A stretch of 64,000 nucleotides of DNA, taken from the NCBI GenBank assembly GCA_029851415.1, contig CM056744.1, positions 90,259,907 through 90,323,906 of the forward strand. Direction: 5' to 3'. Source of the DNA: Eretmocerus hayati. Lineage: Eukaryota > Arthropoda > Insecta > Hymenoptera > Aphelinidae. The notes below the pieces were generated by a model. It was not told the origin of the DNA and searched no databases. It worked only from the letters and a program-made list of their open reading frames with translations. This document shows, piece by piece, positions 19,795 to 34,700 of the stretch; the stretch's first letter is position 1; each line of letters opens with the position of its first letter. The position numbers and the translations under genes were made by a program.

Positions 19795-22700
19795 TTACAG
19801 AATCCTTGAGTTTTCAAAAGATTTGATCCCTTCAGCCCGCAGACGAGAGAGCATAGGCCGATATATATCTGGTGAAAAGGGCAGTACCATGCCTCGCTGC
19901 TGTATTTCACCTGAAAAAAAAATATCAAAGGACACTTAGTATTTTATAGAATCATAAATGTAGCAAGCAATCCAATCTTCGATCACAACAAGGAATGACG
20001 CAACGGCAATCTCGATTTAAACTCGTGTCGAAGCAGATAGAACTGATTATTTTCATGTGTTGTCAGAGCATGTACGGATAGGATTCAGCTGCCAGATCTA
20101 AAGCGAGTCAGGCATGCCTGTTCAGAATCAAATCTACAGCAACAACTGATGAATTTTCAACTCCTGACGGCTATGATAGTGTCATCGTGGATCAGAGCAT
20201 TCACCAGACATTCGATCGAAGCTACTTTAGCATATTTTGTGGTCGCACGTGTTAAAATGGTGCACACCCTCACCATCGAGTATCATCTTGACGGCGATTG
20301 CAGCTGGGTATCCAACGGTCCGCGCCATCGCCGAGTGTGCATTGGATGGAATCGGGTCACTGCTATTGGATGCGCGAACGTCACCGTACTGGACCAGGTT
20401 GATGTCCCGCTGCTCGAGGCGTCCATCGGGCCACCTGATTCGCACCTCATGGTGCAGAACGACGAGGTCGCGCTCGCCTGGAGCATAGGCCAGCCTTGCT
20501 GCGAGGTGCTCGCTCAGGGTGCGCAGTGGGCTGCCCAGCCTCTGAACGGGCTTAGTATCGTCAAGCAGGCCCAGCTGCTCGATGGCTTCGGCTCGGGACT
20601 CGCTACCCACTCGGTCAGCCAGCTTGCGCTTCAGATTCTCGAAGAATATGTCGTCGCTAGCCAGGCCTAGTAGGTTACACGCCAACGATTTCTAAAAATG
20701 GAGACGTCAATAATTGAGGGGTCACGTAGAAGAAGGCCGTGATTGCGAAAAGGTCATTTTGAGAAACCAAAGTCGCCAGAGGCATCCTCAGAATGGAGAT
20801 GAAAGATATTTAAAAATGAAAGTCCTCCAAGAATTGGAGGATTAGAGTCAATTTTGAAATTTTCACAGCTATTTTAGAAAATGCAGTAAGGCCCTTCTTC
20901 CGAATCCTGGGTTGAATTTCGACGCATTTTTCCCTACAAAAAGTGAGATCAGATTTCGAAATCAATTCCAATCTTCTTCAAATTTCACAAGAGTGTCTAT
21001 GGGCATCTTTTACAAGATATGGGATGGCGAGAAAATGGCTCAATCCACGCTCAACGGTTTTGTACGCACAAGAAGCTCTTACCAATTGTGTGAAAATATC
21101 GAGAACTTATTTTCACTAGGGAATGGTGAAAACACATAATTTGATGGTAGAAGAACATGTTTTGATAGTTAGAAACGACAAAATAGCATTTTTCGACTCA
21201 GGAGCATTTTTCAAAATTTTTTCATCACGAATTAGACCTTTTTTCCATATTGCACCTGATTACGCCCTTTATAGAAAGCAATGACGCCCTTTTGGTTTTT
21301 TTTTTCATCGGGGGCTTAGGCCCTTTTGGAATATGATCTTGGAAATTACGCCCCTTTTTGGAATTTCCTGGAACTGGTTAAATTAAAAATTACACCCTTT
21401 TTGACATTTTCCGATGCAATTACGCCCTTTCCGGAATTTTCCGATGCAATTACGTCCATAACGATCCATGGTGGTTTTCAAGGCTTTTCGAAAAATGAGT
21501 TTTAGGGGGTTGTAGATAATGGTGCGAAGGTTCAAAAAAGCGACAGGGGGGAAAAGGGCGCCAACCCTCAATTGTTACATCAATCCTAAGAACTTGTGAT
21601 CGGCGGGTCTGTGAAGCTTACCCAAGTGACGTCAGGTCCGTTGGGGTGAAGCATGGGATGGGCGCTCGGGTCGACCAGACCAAGGAGCTGTAGTGCCTGC
21701 ATGGTGTCGGAGAAGCCCCGGTAACGCAGTGTTCCCCGAAGAAGGGTGTCCGCGTGACGCACCCCCGATCCGTACAGCTCTCTGTAAGCGCAACTGTCTC
21801 GGTTGGGGAAGCCTTCGAGTGCCAGTCCTGGAAGAAAGTCCAGCGGTTGCACAGCGCCCATTAAGTCCCCGCCACCCGAAATCTCCACCGCCTGTGCATA
21901 AATGAAATTTTCATAAACGTGTATGAAATGGAAGTTGGGAGTTCTCAGAAAATTTTCCATAAACTATTTTAAAATATCCCATAGCCAAGTAGCAGTGTCG
22001 TCATGTATGAATTGAGCTCTGTATGATGGAGATTCCTACACAGAAGAAATTGATTATGGGATATCATAGAGCTTCCTCATGTGATGTAATAGCTAACCAA
22101 TCTTGACAACTCTGTTGATCATTTTATTTACTCAAGTGTTCTTCCCGCGAGGACCAGTAAACCTTCAAAAACTAAACTTCATTGTAAGATTTGGAATGGA
22201 ATGAACGAACCGGACAACATCATTTTGAATGCGTTTATTATCATGATATCATAAGAATTAAAGTAAGAGCAGTTTGTGAAGTAAGAAATTGATGAGCGCT
22301 GTTCTCACCTGCCCTTCGTGAAAGTACTTTGCGGGTGACAAGGTGTTGAGTAGCACCCCCAGTGGTGACCAGCTGAATTTGTACCGCAGCGGATTAGCGG
22401 AGCACTCGGGCGCTGGCAGACCCCCGCACCACGAGACAAACGACTCTATGCGGCCACCAGCCTGGCGCACCTCCTCGAAGCACTCGAGCGCTAGGAAGTG
22501 ATCAATGCCCGGGTCCAGGCCGACCTCGTTCACTACCGTCACCCCGGCCTCCACAGCCCTGAAAGCCATCACCGTATTTTCACCCTTTCCATATCCACTC
22601 ATAATACCAGGGCAATCGAGAGGTGCACTCACTGATCGTGCAACGCCTTGAGCTTATCGTTGAGGTAGCTTGCGGTAACCAGATGCTTTTTCGCAGCGAT

Positions 22701-25700
22701 GCAGCTGTTGGCGACGATGTGATGCAACGCGTACGGCAGCAACGAAACCACTACATCGGCTGACTCAACGAGCTCGCTGAGCTGACCGGATCGACCTCGG
22801 CTCTGGTGATCCTCGACGACGTCAACTATGACCGTCTCTAGGCCCGGATATCTGCTCGCGAGGGCATCGGCTTCGTGCTTGTGCTGCGAGCCGACAATCA
22901 CCCGAAGCTCTTCGTCGCGCTGCAAATACTCTATCAGCGGAGCCGACACATAGCCCGAGCCCAGCACCACCACCTGTGAATGTAACAAAAAAACATCCAT
23001 GCAGGTGATTTTTTGTATGTCAATTGCGTGTACCTAATCTAGATTTTTACACCTCCAACTATCAACAACTACTAAAGTGTGGATTTTTTATAAGTACTGC
23101 GTTCTTCGTTAGGGATGATCTCATCTTCATATATCAATGAATCGAATTATGCCAGACGCAAGATGAGCTCTATTTAGACTTTTTGGGAATGCTCGATGTG
23201 GGTATATCAAAGAATCAATTGTAGTGGCATTCATCGCTCGCGTTAAAATTCCAATTCTAGAGATGTATTCATACTAGCCAAATTCATCTCTTCGCGAAAG
23301 CTAAACCTGTTCATAATTATGAGGCTGAAACATAGCAGCTCTTTTGAAAATTCAATCAAAGGACTCGGAGGTCATTCTCATGAGATGTCTCGATGCAGCT
23401 TTATTGATGGCATCAAGTATCCCCGCAAGGTAACATAAGAGCAGTTCTACGCGAGAATAAATGGTCGATGAAACATGATGTTCTGGATCGTTTGCGCATG
23501 ATTTTCCACTGATTCTATACCTAACAATATAACGAACAACCGATCGGCAGGACCCGAAAAAAATTTTTCACGCAGCTGGTGAGCAAGTTAGTTCAAGTTT
23601 TGTTTTTTTTTTCGATCAAAAAAGCGCTGACTTTTACTCACTAAAACAGCTCTGATTAAAAAACGAAGAAGATATCAACCTGCGGTTGAACAGATTTGAA
23701 AGATGAGACAAAACTCATCGAGATGTGATTTGAAATTTTTTGTTGGAATTAATTGGGCCTGTATAAGAATTCTTGATTTATTTCTCAAAAACAATATCAC
23801 AAATAACTTTTAAAATCCTTCTATTTCACGTGTTTAATGTTCTTTCCGAAAAAGTATGTTTTAAACAGTGTTTTGACGTCCCAAGTGAGTTTTGCGCAAT
23901 TTTTTGCAATTTTTCGATCAATCAGTGTGAGTCAGTTTTCTGCGCATACGCGTAATTTTACGGAATCGGAATTGAGATCCTGTGCAATCGGTAGCCCGTA
24001 AATTTTCCCTCAAAATGACTAGTGGTAAAGTTAATTTTGGAACTGTAAAACCGGAGTTCCGAGCTCAGAAAGAGAACAAAGATATTGAGTGCCTCGAGTC
24101 CCAGTCACCTGTACCCAATGGTCGGATCCACCGTGCCGAAATTCTTGAGTGGAATGCTGACACGAGTCCCGCAATCTTCTCCAGCCTTCGTGTCCCCTTG
24201 AAAATGTTATCCCTTCGGTCTACGTGAATCAAAATAAACTCCACTACGGATCATTTTGAAGGAAATTTTACAGGCTACTGATTGCGTAGAGACTCAATTC
24301 CGTAGAGTTTCACGCATACGCAGGAAACTGACGCGCTCTGATTGGTCGAAAAATCAAATCGTAAAAAATTGCGTAAATCTCACTTGGGACGTCAAATACT
24401 CTTCAGGACATAACTTCTCGGGAAGAGCATCAAATTTTACGTGAAAGAAAGGTTTTCAAAAATTTTTTGTGATATTGTTTTTGAGAAAAAATGTAATAGT
24501 GCTTTCCACGGAATTCCTCATGAATAACCCCAATTACTTCCAAAAAAATAATTCAAAGTATATTTCGATATTTTTTTTTCTCAGATTTCAAATGCGTTCA
24601 ACCACAGGTCGGTATCTTCCTTCGTTTCTGAACTAGAGCTGTTTTAATCAGTTTTAATGAGAAACAGCCAGCACTTTTTAGACCGAAAAAAAAACAAAAA
24701 TTGAACCACTTCGCTGACCAGCTGTTTAAAAAAAGTTTTTGGGGTCCTAGCGACTAGTTGTTCGTCATATTTTGAGATATCAAATCAGTGAAAAATCATG
24801 CGCTGACGATTCGGAACATCATATTTCACCGACTATTTATTTTGCGCGGAACTGTTCACAAATAATTCATCAAAATCCACCCATCCATACAGGATCGAAC
24901 AGGCTCAAAAAAAATCCAAGCAGTGAAAAAATATAGCTGATTCAATATAAATACTTTTGAAGAAGGGCTGTTGTGGATGTGAAAAAGCAAAGATATCGAG
25001 CTGAAAATTCCAATGGCAGATAAAATAATATACAGTTTTTCATTTGAAGGCATCTACATTTCATCCGGTAACCGCGCTCATCTCTCACCGTTCGTCCACA
25101 AGGCATGCCCAGCTCGCCACCATCTTTCTGACGGCTGGTCCGCCCGGGTGCGTTCTGCATCCTCAGATCCTGGATGTACTGGAATCCTGGTGTAAGCTGC
25201 CCATTGGAGGCAATTATGGCTCCATACACGGCTGGGCTGAACTCGTGTTCATCTAAAGGTCTTCGTGCATCTGACTGGATGATATCGAGGGCGTAGGGAA
25301 ATAGCAAGTCGCCAAAAAAGTCCGTAGCTTCACGTGGCAGCTGGGTTGGCATGTTGTCGATCGAGCATACGAGGACACCGGGCCCTTTGAACGACCGCGT
25401 GTCCTTGTTACGGTCCGCATCGTACAGGCAAAACGGCGTATCGATCGTTGTGCATTCATTCATGAACCTGGAATTTGTTTCAAAATTTCACGATGTATAA
25501 GATGAAGATACATCGTGGGGCAAATCCACCAATTCCGTTTCATACAAAGTTATTATTCAATTCTGGGATTAATTTCGTTAATGTTCACATTCCATTTTCG
25601 ATATAGTCCAGTCTCCCGGTACCCTTTCGTATGTCCATCACCATCACTATATATATCTTAGGCTACACACGGGAGAAAGTGCCCACCTGAGTCTTATTCG

Positions 25701-28700
25701 AATCTATGAATGCATTGATTGAAACAAGAGTGAGGTGGGCACTTCTCGATGAATATTTTTTGTGTAAGATCAGTTGGAAGTTGCGTTTTACGGACATACC
25801 AAAGGGTTGCCAGAGACCGGACTAATACCCCCACCCGAATTTCGTCTCTGATACATCAAATCGCATCAAGAGGCCGATACATCAAATCGGCGAAACGTCG
25901 CAGAAAATAAATGATTCTGCAAGAACGAGAGTGATTTCCACCTTACTCTCAGCTAGTCCTCCACGATCGAAAAAGAATCAGATACTTTATCGAATTTCGT
26001 CTCGATACCGGTGCTTAGAACGTTTGCAAGATGCTAAGGAAATAAGTGGATGATGAATTCGAGATGAAGAATAGAAATTGCTGAATGAAAAAGTTCGTCG
26101 TGACAATAGGACCTGCAGCTAATTAAATAAAATTGGATCTCTAAAATTTTTTGAGTGAGTATATAAAACTTCCGATTTTAGACCATCATGACGAATTTGC
26201 TCCATCAACGGGGGCTCGGATGATTAGTTTCGAAATATTTCGCCAGCAAATTCTGAACAACGCCCAGTTCTCGTTTAATTGTTGAAAAATTGGACCTTCA
26301 CTCACTCGATGCTGCCACCAGGGTCGGCGGATATGTCGCAAATTGCGAGCATGCGATGAGGCAAGGCAGGCGCGCCGACGCTGATCGGCAGCCAGGGCGT
26401 GTGTGCTGGGCGTAGTAGGCTCTTGGCGTCCGGGATCGTCAGCAGCTTCGGTGAGTCCACCGCCCAGTAGATGCCGTTTATGATAACCGACGCGTACGGG
26501 GCTATCTTGGTGCTGAACGTCGACGTGTAGAGCTCTGGTTGCTGCACGTACTCCTCCGCGTCGAAGCCGCCACCCTGCTTGCGCTCCAGGTGATGTCGGC
26601 GCCGTACCTCACACGCGTACATCTTCGTCGTGTCTGTAAAACCGCAAGTCCACATTTCAGGGAACAGAATCATCTCATTTTAATTTACATATGAGTCATT
26701 TTGGAGCGTTTCAGCCAGAGGCGTCACCAGGGGGGTCTGGGAAAAATCCCAAAAAAAATTTTTCCATCAATACTATGTTTGAAAAGGACATGAAAATTTT
26801 GGGATTCTTCCCAAGCCCTCCACGGGCCCTAGGGCCCACAGAAAGTCTATTTTGGGCCCTTTTTTGGCCTATTGCTGGAAAATCATATCTCCGACTGGAC
26901 TCAATCTCTTTTTACGTACTTGAGCGCATTTTCTTTGTCAAGACTATCACTTTTGAAAAAAGAAATAGTCCGGAATCAATCATGCAGCCTAGTAATTTCT
27001 AGGAGCTGTTTGCTGAGAGCAGATTTTAGCGATTTTTGGGCCTGCTTCAAAGTAATCTAGCTCGTACTAGACATGTGATAATCGACTTCTGCAGGTGGTC
27101 ATCTTGAAGGTCTTGAAAAAACCTACAATTTGACCACCTGTAGAAGTCGATTATCGTACTTTTTATAAGAGCTACAGCCGATACAAGTTGAGCAGTTTTG
27201 TAAAAACGCCAAACTTTGGGCTCAATTAAAAAAAATCGTTTCTTTTCTTTCGACCCTAAACCTGTGCGAATATATTTTTCGATGCCAATAATATCAATTA
27301 GAACAATAATCTGGGTGGGCCACTCAATTCTCGATTTTATTCAGCCAATTTAAAACACCCTTTTTTGACTTTTTGCTTAAAATGCCGACATAAGCATGGC
27401 TCGCATATGCTTCCATCTAAGTTATTGTGCACCAACCTGGGTGAAGTTACTCCCCAAAGTGCCCCCAAATATGTGCAAAAACTTCCAGAGGCGAGCCTCG
27501 AGCCCAAAGCAAGCTGGAGATTCAAACCATCAGGTCCAAAATGGGCATTATTTCGTCCAATTTGGGGTAGGCGAGCGAGGGCTCGATTCCGCCTATTCCT
27601 GCTCACGAACGAGACGAGTAGCTAGGATGGGGATTCAAACATATTTTTCCGACTCAAAATGACCATCTAAACACGATTTCGTGGTCGATGAGGCTCTGAT
27701 ATATCGTCATTTTGAAGTAGAGGAGCAAAACCTGTTATTACGGAGTTTAACGCCGTTTAAGGAGTGGATTATATCCTAAGCACAAATTGACCCCGGAATC
27801 GTGTTGAGATGGTCATTTTGAGTCGGGAAAACATGTTTGAATCTCCATTCTAGCCACTCGTCTCGTTTGTGAGCAGGAATAGGCGGAATCGAGCCCTCAC
27901 TCGCTTGCCCGAAATTAGACGAAATAATGCCCATTTTTGACCTGATGGGTTGAACCTCCAACTCGCTTCTGGCTTGAGGCTCGCCTCCGGAAGTTTTTAC
28001 ACATATTTGGGGGTACTTGTGGGAGTAATTCGACCCAAGTTGGTGCACAATAACTCAAATGGAAGCATATGCGAGCCATGCCTATGTTGGCATTTTAAGC
28101 AAAAAGTCAAAAAAGAGTATTTTAAATTGGCTGAATAAAATCGAGAATTTAATGGCCCACCCAGATTATTGTTCTAATTGATAGTATTGGTATCGAAGAA
28201 CATATTCGCACAGGTTTGGGGTCGAAAGAAAAAAAACTATTTTTTTTAATTGAGCCCAAAGTTTGGGGTTTTTACAAAACTGCTCAACTTGTATCGGCTA
28301 TAGGCTCCTATAAAAAGTACGATAATCGACTTCTACAGGTGGTCAAATTGTAGGTTTTTTCAAGACCTTCAAGATGACCACCTGCAGAAGTTGATTATCA
28401 CATGTCTAGTAGGAGCTAGATTGCTTTGAAGCAGGCCCAAAAATCGCTAAAATCTGCTCTCAGCAAACAGCTCCTAGAAATTACTGGGCTGCATGATTGA
28501 TTCCGGACTATTTCTTTTTTCAAAAGTGCTAATCTTAACAAAGAAAATGCGCCCAAGTACGTAACAATAGATTGAGTCTAGTCGGAGCTATGATTTTCCA
28601 GAAATAGGCCAAAAAAGGGCCTAAAATAGACCTTCTGTGGGCCCTAGGGTCCGTGGAGGGCTTCGGAAAATCCCAAAAAAATTTTTTTGTACTTTTCAAA

Positions 28701-31700
28701 CATAGTATTAATGGAAAAAAAATTTTTGGGATTTTCCCCAGACCCCCCTGGTGACGCCTCTGGCTGAAATGCTCCGAAATGACTCATATACTTGCATCAT
28801 TCTCAGCATAATGGTTTCAGAAGTTGACAATTATTATCAAATCATGTACCGTCAAATTGGGTAACTTTGGTACAGTGGGTGCAATTTTGGTACACCCTTG
28901 AAAAATGACTTTCAAAGCTGCATTCGGCAAGGTGAACTATTCTATCGCTCTGAAACCTATCCTCCTATCTTGACACACACATAAACAATGTTAATCCACC
29001 GTAGATCCCGTGTGAATGATCGTAGTCGTTTATCGAAGTTTTTTTCCGAAAAGGGTGATTTAGCACCGAAAAAACAGGAAGAAAAACAGGAAGAAAAAAC
29101 CATGAAAAAGTGTACCAAAGATACCCCACTCTAGGTAAGAAGCATGAGGATAGGGTAACTTCAGAACACCTTCGTATGACAGCTTCTTTTCATCTCATCT
29201 TGAGTCGAATGATGGTCTATGAGATTTTAAAAAGTTTTAAACAGCTTAAAATGAAACTTCTGAACGATTAAAATTAATTCACTTGCATGTTGGTGAGTAG
29301 AACTGAGATATTCTGTAAGTGTACCAAAGTTGCCCCATCGGGGTCTAATTTTGAGACCCTTCTTCAACTGCTAATAGCTCCGGCTTAAATTCATCAAATT
29401 GAACTTTGTAGCCCGTCAATCGAAAGCTAAAACTGTAAGCTTTCGATTGACCACTAATGCATGGAAGTGGGTTTTGTCAATGTATGTTCAGATGCCGAGC
29501 CAAAGGAAATAAAAAGTAACGAAATCGTACCAAATTTACCCAATTTGACGGTAATATATGAATTGGCCATTGCAAGCTAGTTCGATCAGCGGATGTGCTG
29601 ATTTTTGAATATATAGATCGATATTGAATTCGAACTATGTACCTTCAAGGTACAACCTCTTATGCAATTAAACTAGCTTGAAATAGCCACTTTATATAAT
29701 ACATGATTTGGAATTCCCGCGAGGGATGAAGTCACGATCGATCATATCGATCAAGTACGAAAATAATTCCAATTGGCTACTATTTTCTGTGAATGTATAA
29801 AACTGAACTGATCTTTGCTTGACAATGTCTCAATACAACACCAGTTTCTACGCTGATTTTGCTCGTGGTCTGATTTTTCAATCATGCAGTGTATTGCAAA
29901 GCTGCATTGAACAAATTCGACTGAATTCCAACTGAATCGACTGGTTATTATATTTGAAACCATTAAAATTTGCTGTGCTAATAAACACTTCGATCAGACA
30001 TTGTAAGAAATTTGTGGAAAAACTGCAACATGTTGGTTGCAGTTTGAGGCCCAATCACTGGTTGACATCGGGAATTGACCTACTAGTTGCTGTCCTGGTG
30101 GCAACCACTGCTTGAAATATTCCCCGCAGGAAACATGGGCATCGGGTTAGGGATATCCATGATAATCATGAAATTGGTTCATGGGTCTCAGACGATATTT
30201 TTGGGTGAGAAATCGCGTTTGTTCATGTTGTTTCATGCACAAATAGGAAAATCGCCAGCAGCAACCGGGCAAGCTTCTTCGGTCAAAAATTCAGGTTGAA
30301 CAACGTTTTCGCGATTCACTATCAGGATTGGTAAACAGATTTCTAAATTTGCTAAGCCTTCACTCACAAGGGGAGTCCAGAGAGTCCGGGTCACTAAATC
30401 TCACCAAACTTATTTACAGTCTCGTACTACCTAGAATATGAAGAATCTAGAGTAACTCCCTCAGATGGGCCTTCTGTTCAGAGCTACAAGCAAAAACGTT
30501 AGCACTACCCTTATAGGCTCATGTTTAAAAGTGATATATATGGGCCATTTCGGAGCATTTCGACGAATGCCTGCACCAGGGGGGTCTGGAAAAAATCCAT
30601 AAAATTTTTTTCCGTTAGTACTATACAAATTTTTTTGGATTTCTTCTGCGGCCCCCGTGGGCCCTGGGGCCTATGAAAGGTCCTTTTTAGGCCCCTTTTT
30701 AGCCTATTTCTGAAAAATCATAACTCCGACTAGAATCAACATTTTTGGACGTACTTAGGCGCATTTTCTTCTTTAAGACTAGTAATTTTGAGAAAAAAAA
30801 TGTCCGTGGTCGATACTTGAGCCTAGCAACTTCGAGGAGCTATTTACTGAGAGCACATTTTAGCGATTTTTGGGCTTGCTTCAAAGTGATGTAGCTCCCA
30901 CTAGACATAAGATAATCGACTTTTACAAATGGTCATTTTGAAGGTCTTGAAAAAACCTACATTTCGCTTCAAACTTCAATCGATCCCAATTCTGATCACG
31001 GAATCTGAAAGAGCAGACAATTTTACGTCGAAAAAATGTCGTATAATATTTTTTCAGAAGCTATTTAATGCTCAAAACTGGGGTCGTAAAGGTTGAGAGG
31101 TTTAAGGCGATGCGGTCACCGTGCACCGTGCACGCTGAAAGTTATTCGCACTTTTCTCTGAAATTCTTGCGATTTGGACCAAACGATGGGAAGACGAGTG
31201 TTTATCATCATCTAACTTGAGTTCGTCTTCTCGTCGTTTAGCTCAAATCGCAAGAGAATTGGATAAAAGTGCGAATAACTTGAACGCAGGCACTTCCTAA
31301 CCTACAATATAGGTACTTTGTAATTCTCACTTTTATCCAATTCTTTTGCGATTTGAGCTAAACGACGAGAAGACGAATTCAAGTTAGATGATAATAAACA
31401 CTCGTCTTCTCGTCGTTTCGCCGAAATTGCAAGCAAATTTGATAAAAGTGCGAATAATTTTCAGCGTGCACGGTGACCGCATCGTCTTAAATGATGACAA
31501 GAAGGCGTTCACAATACTTTTTTCGTTTCGGTCGATATCTTGGGCCCAGATAGGCCTTTTAAAATTTTTCTGACCCATACATTCTGTAATTCAGAACCCA
31601 GTGACACGGTTTTTTGAGCTTCCAGAGCCATATCTATCGATTTTAGGGGTCAAAATTCCGTTCAAACAGGATTTGAAATGAAAAAAATCGTATTTTTTTG

Positions 31701-34700
31701 AAAAAATTTCGACGTAGCTCTTCAGGAACGCCCCTAATGGAAATTCCCATTACATATTTCGAAAGCTCAGACAATTTTACGTTGAATAAAAGCCCTGGGA
31801 ATTTTTTTTGAAGGCTTTTTCGTACTGAATAACGAGCCTCAAAAAGATGTCATGAAAGTGTCATTCCAGGCGTTAAAGGGTTTTAATTGTTCGAATCTTC
31901 AAGATTGTTGAAATCGTTGACCTGATCACATCGTAGATCTTACAAAAATCAGCATTATTTTGTCCAGCGCAGAAGCTTTCTTTTCATTAGTTTTTATGCT
32001 GCTCGTATCAAGTTTACTGGTTCCAATATGATGATACGCAGGCGTGTTTACCGTTAGTGCCAGGCTCTCAAATTCACCATCGCGTAATGTAGAAATCGTA
32101 TCTGCTCGCTATAGCAAAGGTCCAAATCCAAATTTGGGCAAAATTTTTGCTCGTTACAACCGAGGTCTCGTTATAACCGAGACTGATTCTGTTGACCTAG
32201 TACAGGGACCAACCAAATTTCGAAAACGAGTTGTCGTTATAACCGAGTTCTATCGTATCCCTTACTGATATCACTAAACATACAAAAATACTCACCACCG
32301 TGTTCGGCCACCTTGCGCAGCATCTCGGGTGGCACATACTCGTGGGGTAGCTCTTGGAAGACCTCCTGAGCGCCCTGGCTGACGTTACCGCTGCCCGTGA
32401 ATACGAAAGTTAGTGGCCCAATAGATTTGGGCATTGCACCCAGAGCTATCTCGTAGCCGGCATCCCTGATAGCTTGGCGCGCCATGCCAGAGTTCCGATA
32501 GTTGTGAGCCGGTCCAATGTGCTACAACAAATATAACATTTTTTTTCAAAATTCATCCTTGTATACAATCAGTGACTCACATTAATACAGCGCGCCTTTT
32601 ATATAATCGTTCGATTGAATCACTCGCTCAAAAAATCAGTAATCTTTGTAAGTAAAACATATATGAAATTTTTAATTATGAAACTGATGAAAAATCAAAA
32701 TTAAGCATAAAAATCTGGTTCGTACCATGAACGGTGTATGGTGTCCAAGAGCGAGCAGCCGCAGACCGAGTCCGTGCAGTATGTTGACCATACCGGCAAC
32801 TCCGGCGTACTTTCCGAACGCGACGAGTCTCTGTCCGTTATCGTCGGTGAGCTTTTCGTAGTCCAGCAGCCTGATTTTCTTTTCGAGCACCGCGTCGAGC
32901 ATGGGCATGTTGCTCTCCTGGGCCTTAATCGTGTGCGAAAAGAAGCAGTAAGTCTTGCTGGGAATGAGCTGATCGATCGGCACCTGTTTCACCCCAAAGA
33001 TGACCGAAGCGCTGCTTATGTCCTCCTGGACCGAGGCTCCCGCCGATAGGTAGGCCTGGGCTGGGTAGGCTCGCCTGTTGGACGGCTGAACGATCACCTT
33101 GACTCCGGCCCGGACGAGCCTCCGCACGTTTGCAGGAGCCAAAGCAGCCCTCCTTTCCCATACTGACTGGTCCTCGCGTCTGATGGCTATTACTCTGCCA
33201 CGCAGCCTCGACTGTGACAAACCAGACAACGTATTTATTACAAATTTGTGAGCTCAAGTGATTGTATTAGATTGATGATAATTCTTTTAATTTATTTCCT
33301 TTTTCGGTAAGTAAGAGAGTGAATATTCATCATCTTGGATATATTCATCATCGTATGGGATCAGATCAATAACTGAGAAAAACACTAATCAAAATCTATC
33401 TAAACCCAACTGAATGGAACTAGACTACATTGAGCGCATAAAACTCGAATCCTGATTTAAAAATGTGCGGTCAATTCTTGAACTCAAACTCACGACATAC
33501 TGCACTGATGTATTTGAAACGTTAACGATATCATTGACACAATTTATCGCACAAACCTTTTTCAACAATATTGATAAAGATGGTAATCGGAAAAATCTGC
33601 AAGTCGTAGACAATTATATATGTTGGTCAAGGACGAAATAGGAGAAAAATTTTGCCTCATTTACTGATTATTCGTACTCATCCTCTCTTAACGAAGGACG
33701 TTCATAAGAATAGAATGACGTTTAACCTAATCTCATATTTTTCAAACTCGAAGTTAACTCACCTCATATTTTCTCAGCAATTCCCTTTCCTTGATCTGCT
33801 AAAACAAATTACCAACTTTAGCAATGAACTCATCATTTTTGAACCTTAGAAGAGTCTGAGAAGTAATCTTTGATCAGTTGTCAAAAAATTCCATTGAATT
33901 GAAATTTGAGCATCTGACAAGTTTATCTAGCGATAAGAGGTTTGTTTGCATGTGTTCACATTAGAGCCACAATATGTTTACCATGGAAGAACGGTGCTTG
34001 ATCGGAAAGCTCTATGATTGGCGAAGTTCGAATTTCCTGCTCTGGAACTCACTCTATCGAGAATTGATGGTTTTTGAATAAGAGATGCATCAAGATTGCC
34101 TTGCACGAGATATGCATGCGACAAACAAACCATTTTTCAATATTTGCTCAATGTTACAATCTCTCATGGCAATGTTATCATGCTTACGCGTGTATACTCG
34201 ACAACGCACCAGCTTTCAAAAATAACAGATTCACTCTGATATCTGTACGCAACTGCACCGAATGAGACGAAGTTGAAAATGATTCCAACCGTGACTGTGA
34301 ACCAGTAATGCTACTGGTTTACAGTCACGTTGTATTCTGATACAATGTATATCATTTCTTCCTTTGAAAAACTTGCGAAGAAACCCTTTGAATAGTGCAC
34401 ATGAATGAAATATTTGAGGATTTTCCTCTCCAAGTGTGCATTTACCCACAGCGAGGATTTTTGAATCTTGCCGAATGCAAATTGCGGTAACGTCCTTGAC
34501 TGAGAAAAAAATCTCAGTAATTCGGGGCAAAAGAAGATACCGATGAACATGCAGCAAAAACATTGATTTGGCAAATAGCGCGTGATATACTGCTTTAGCG
34601 ATAGCACAATTTGTATCGTATGCAGAGACAAGAATTTAGATGAAAGCAGACCGCAAAATGACTCGATGTTTCCAAGGTATGTATAATCAACGTTTTGTCA

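Noticed and set aside
23982..24227. 81-residue ORF in the loop of an inverted repeat
   Set aside because: No homology recognised, and it sits within a non-coding intronic repeat.
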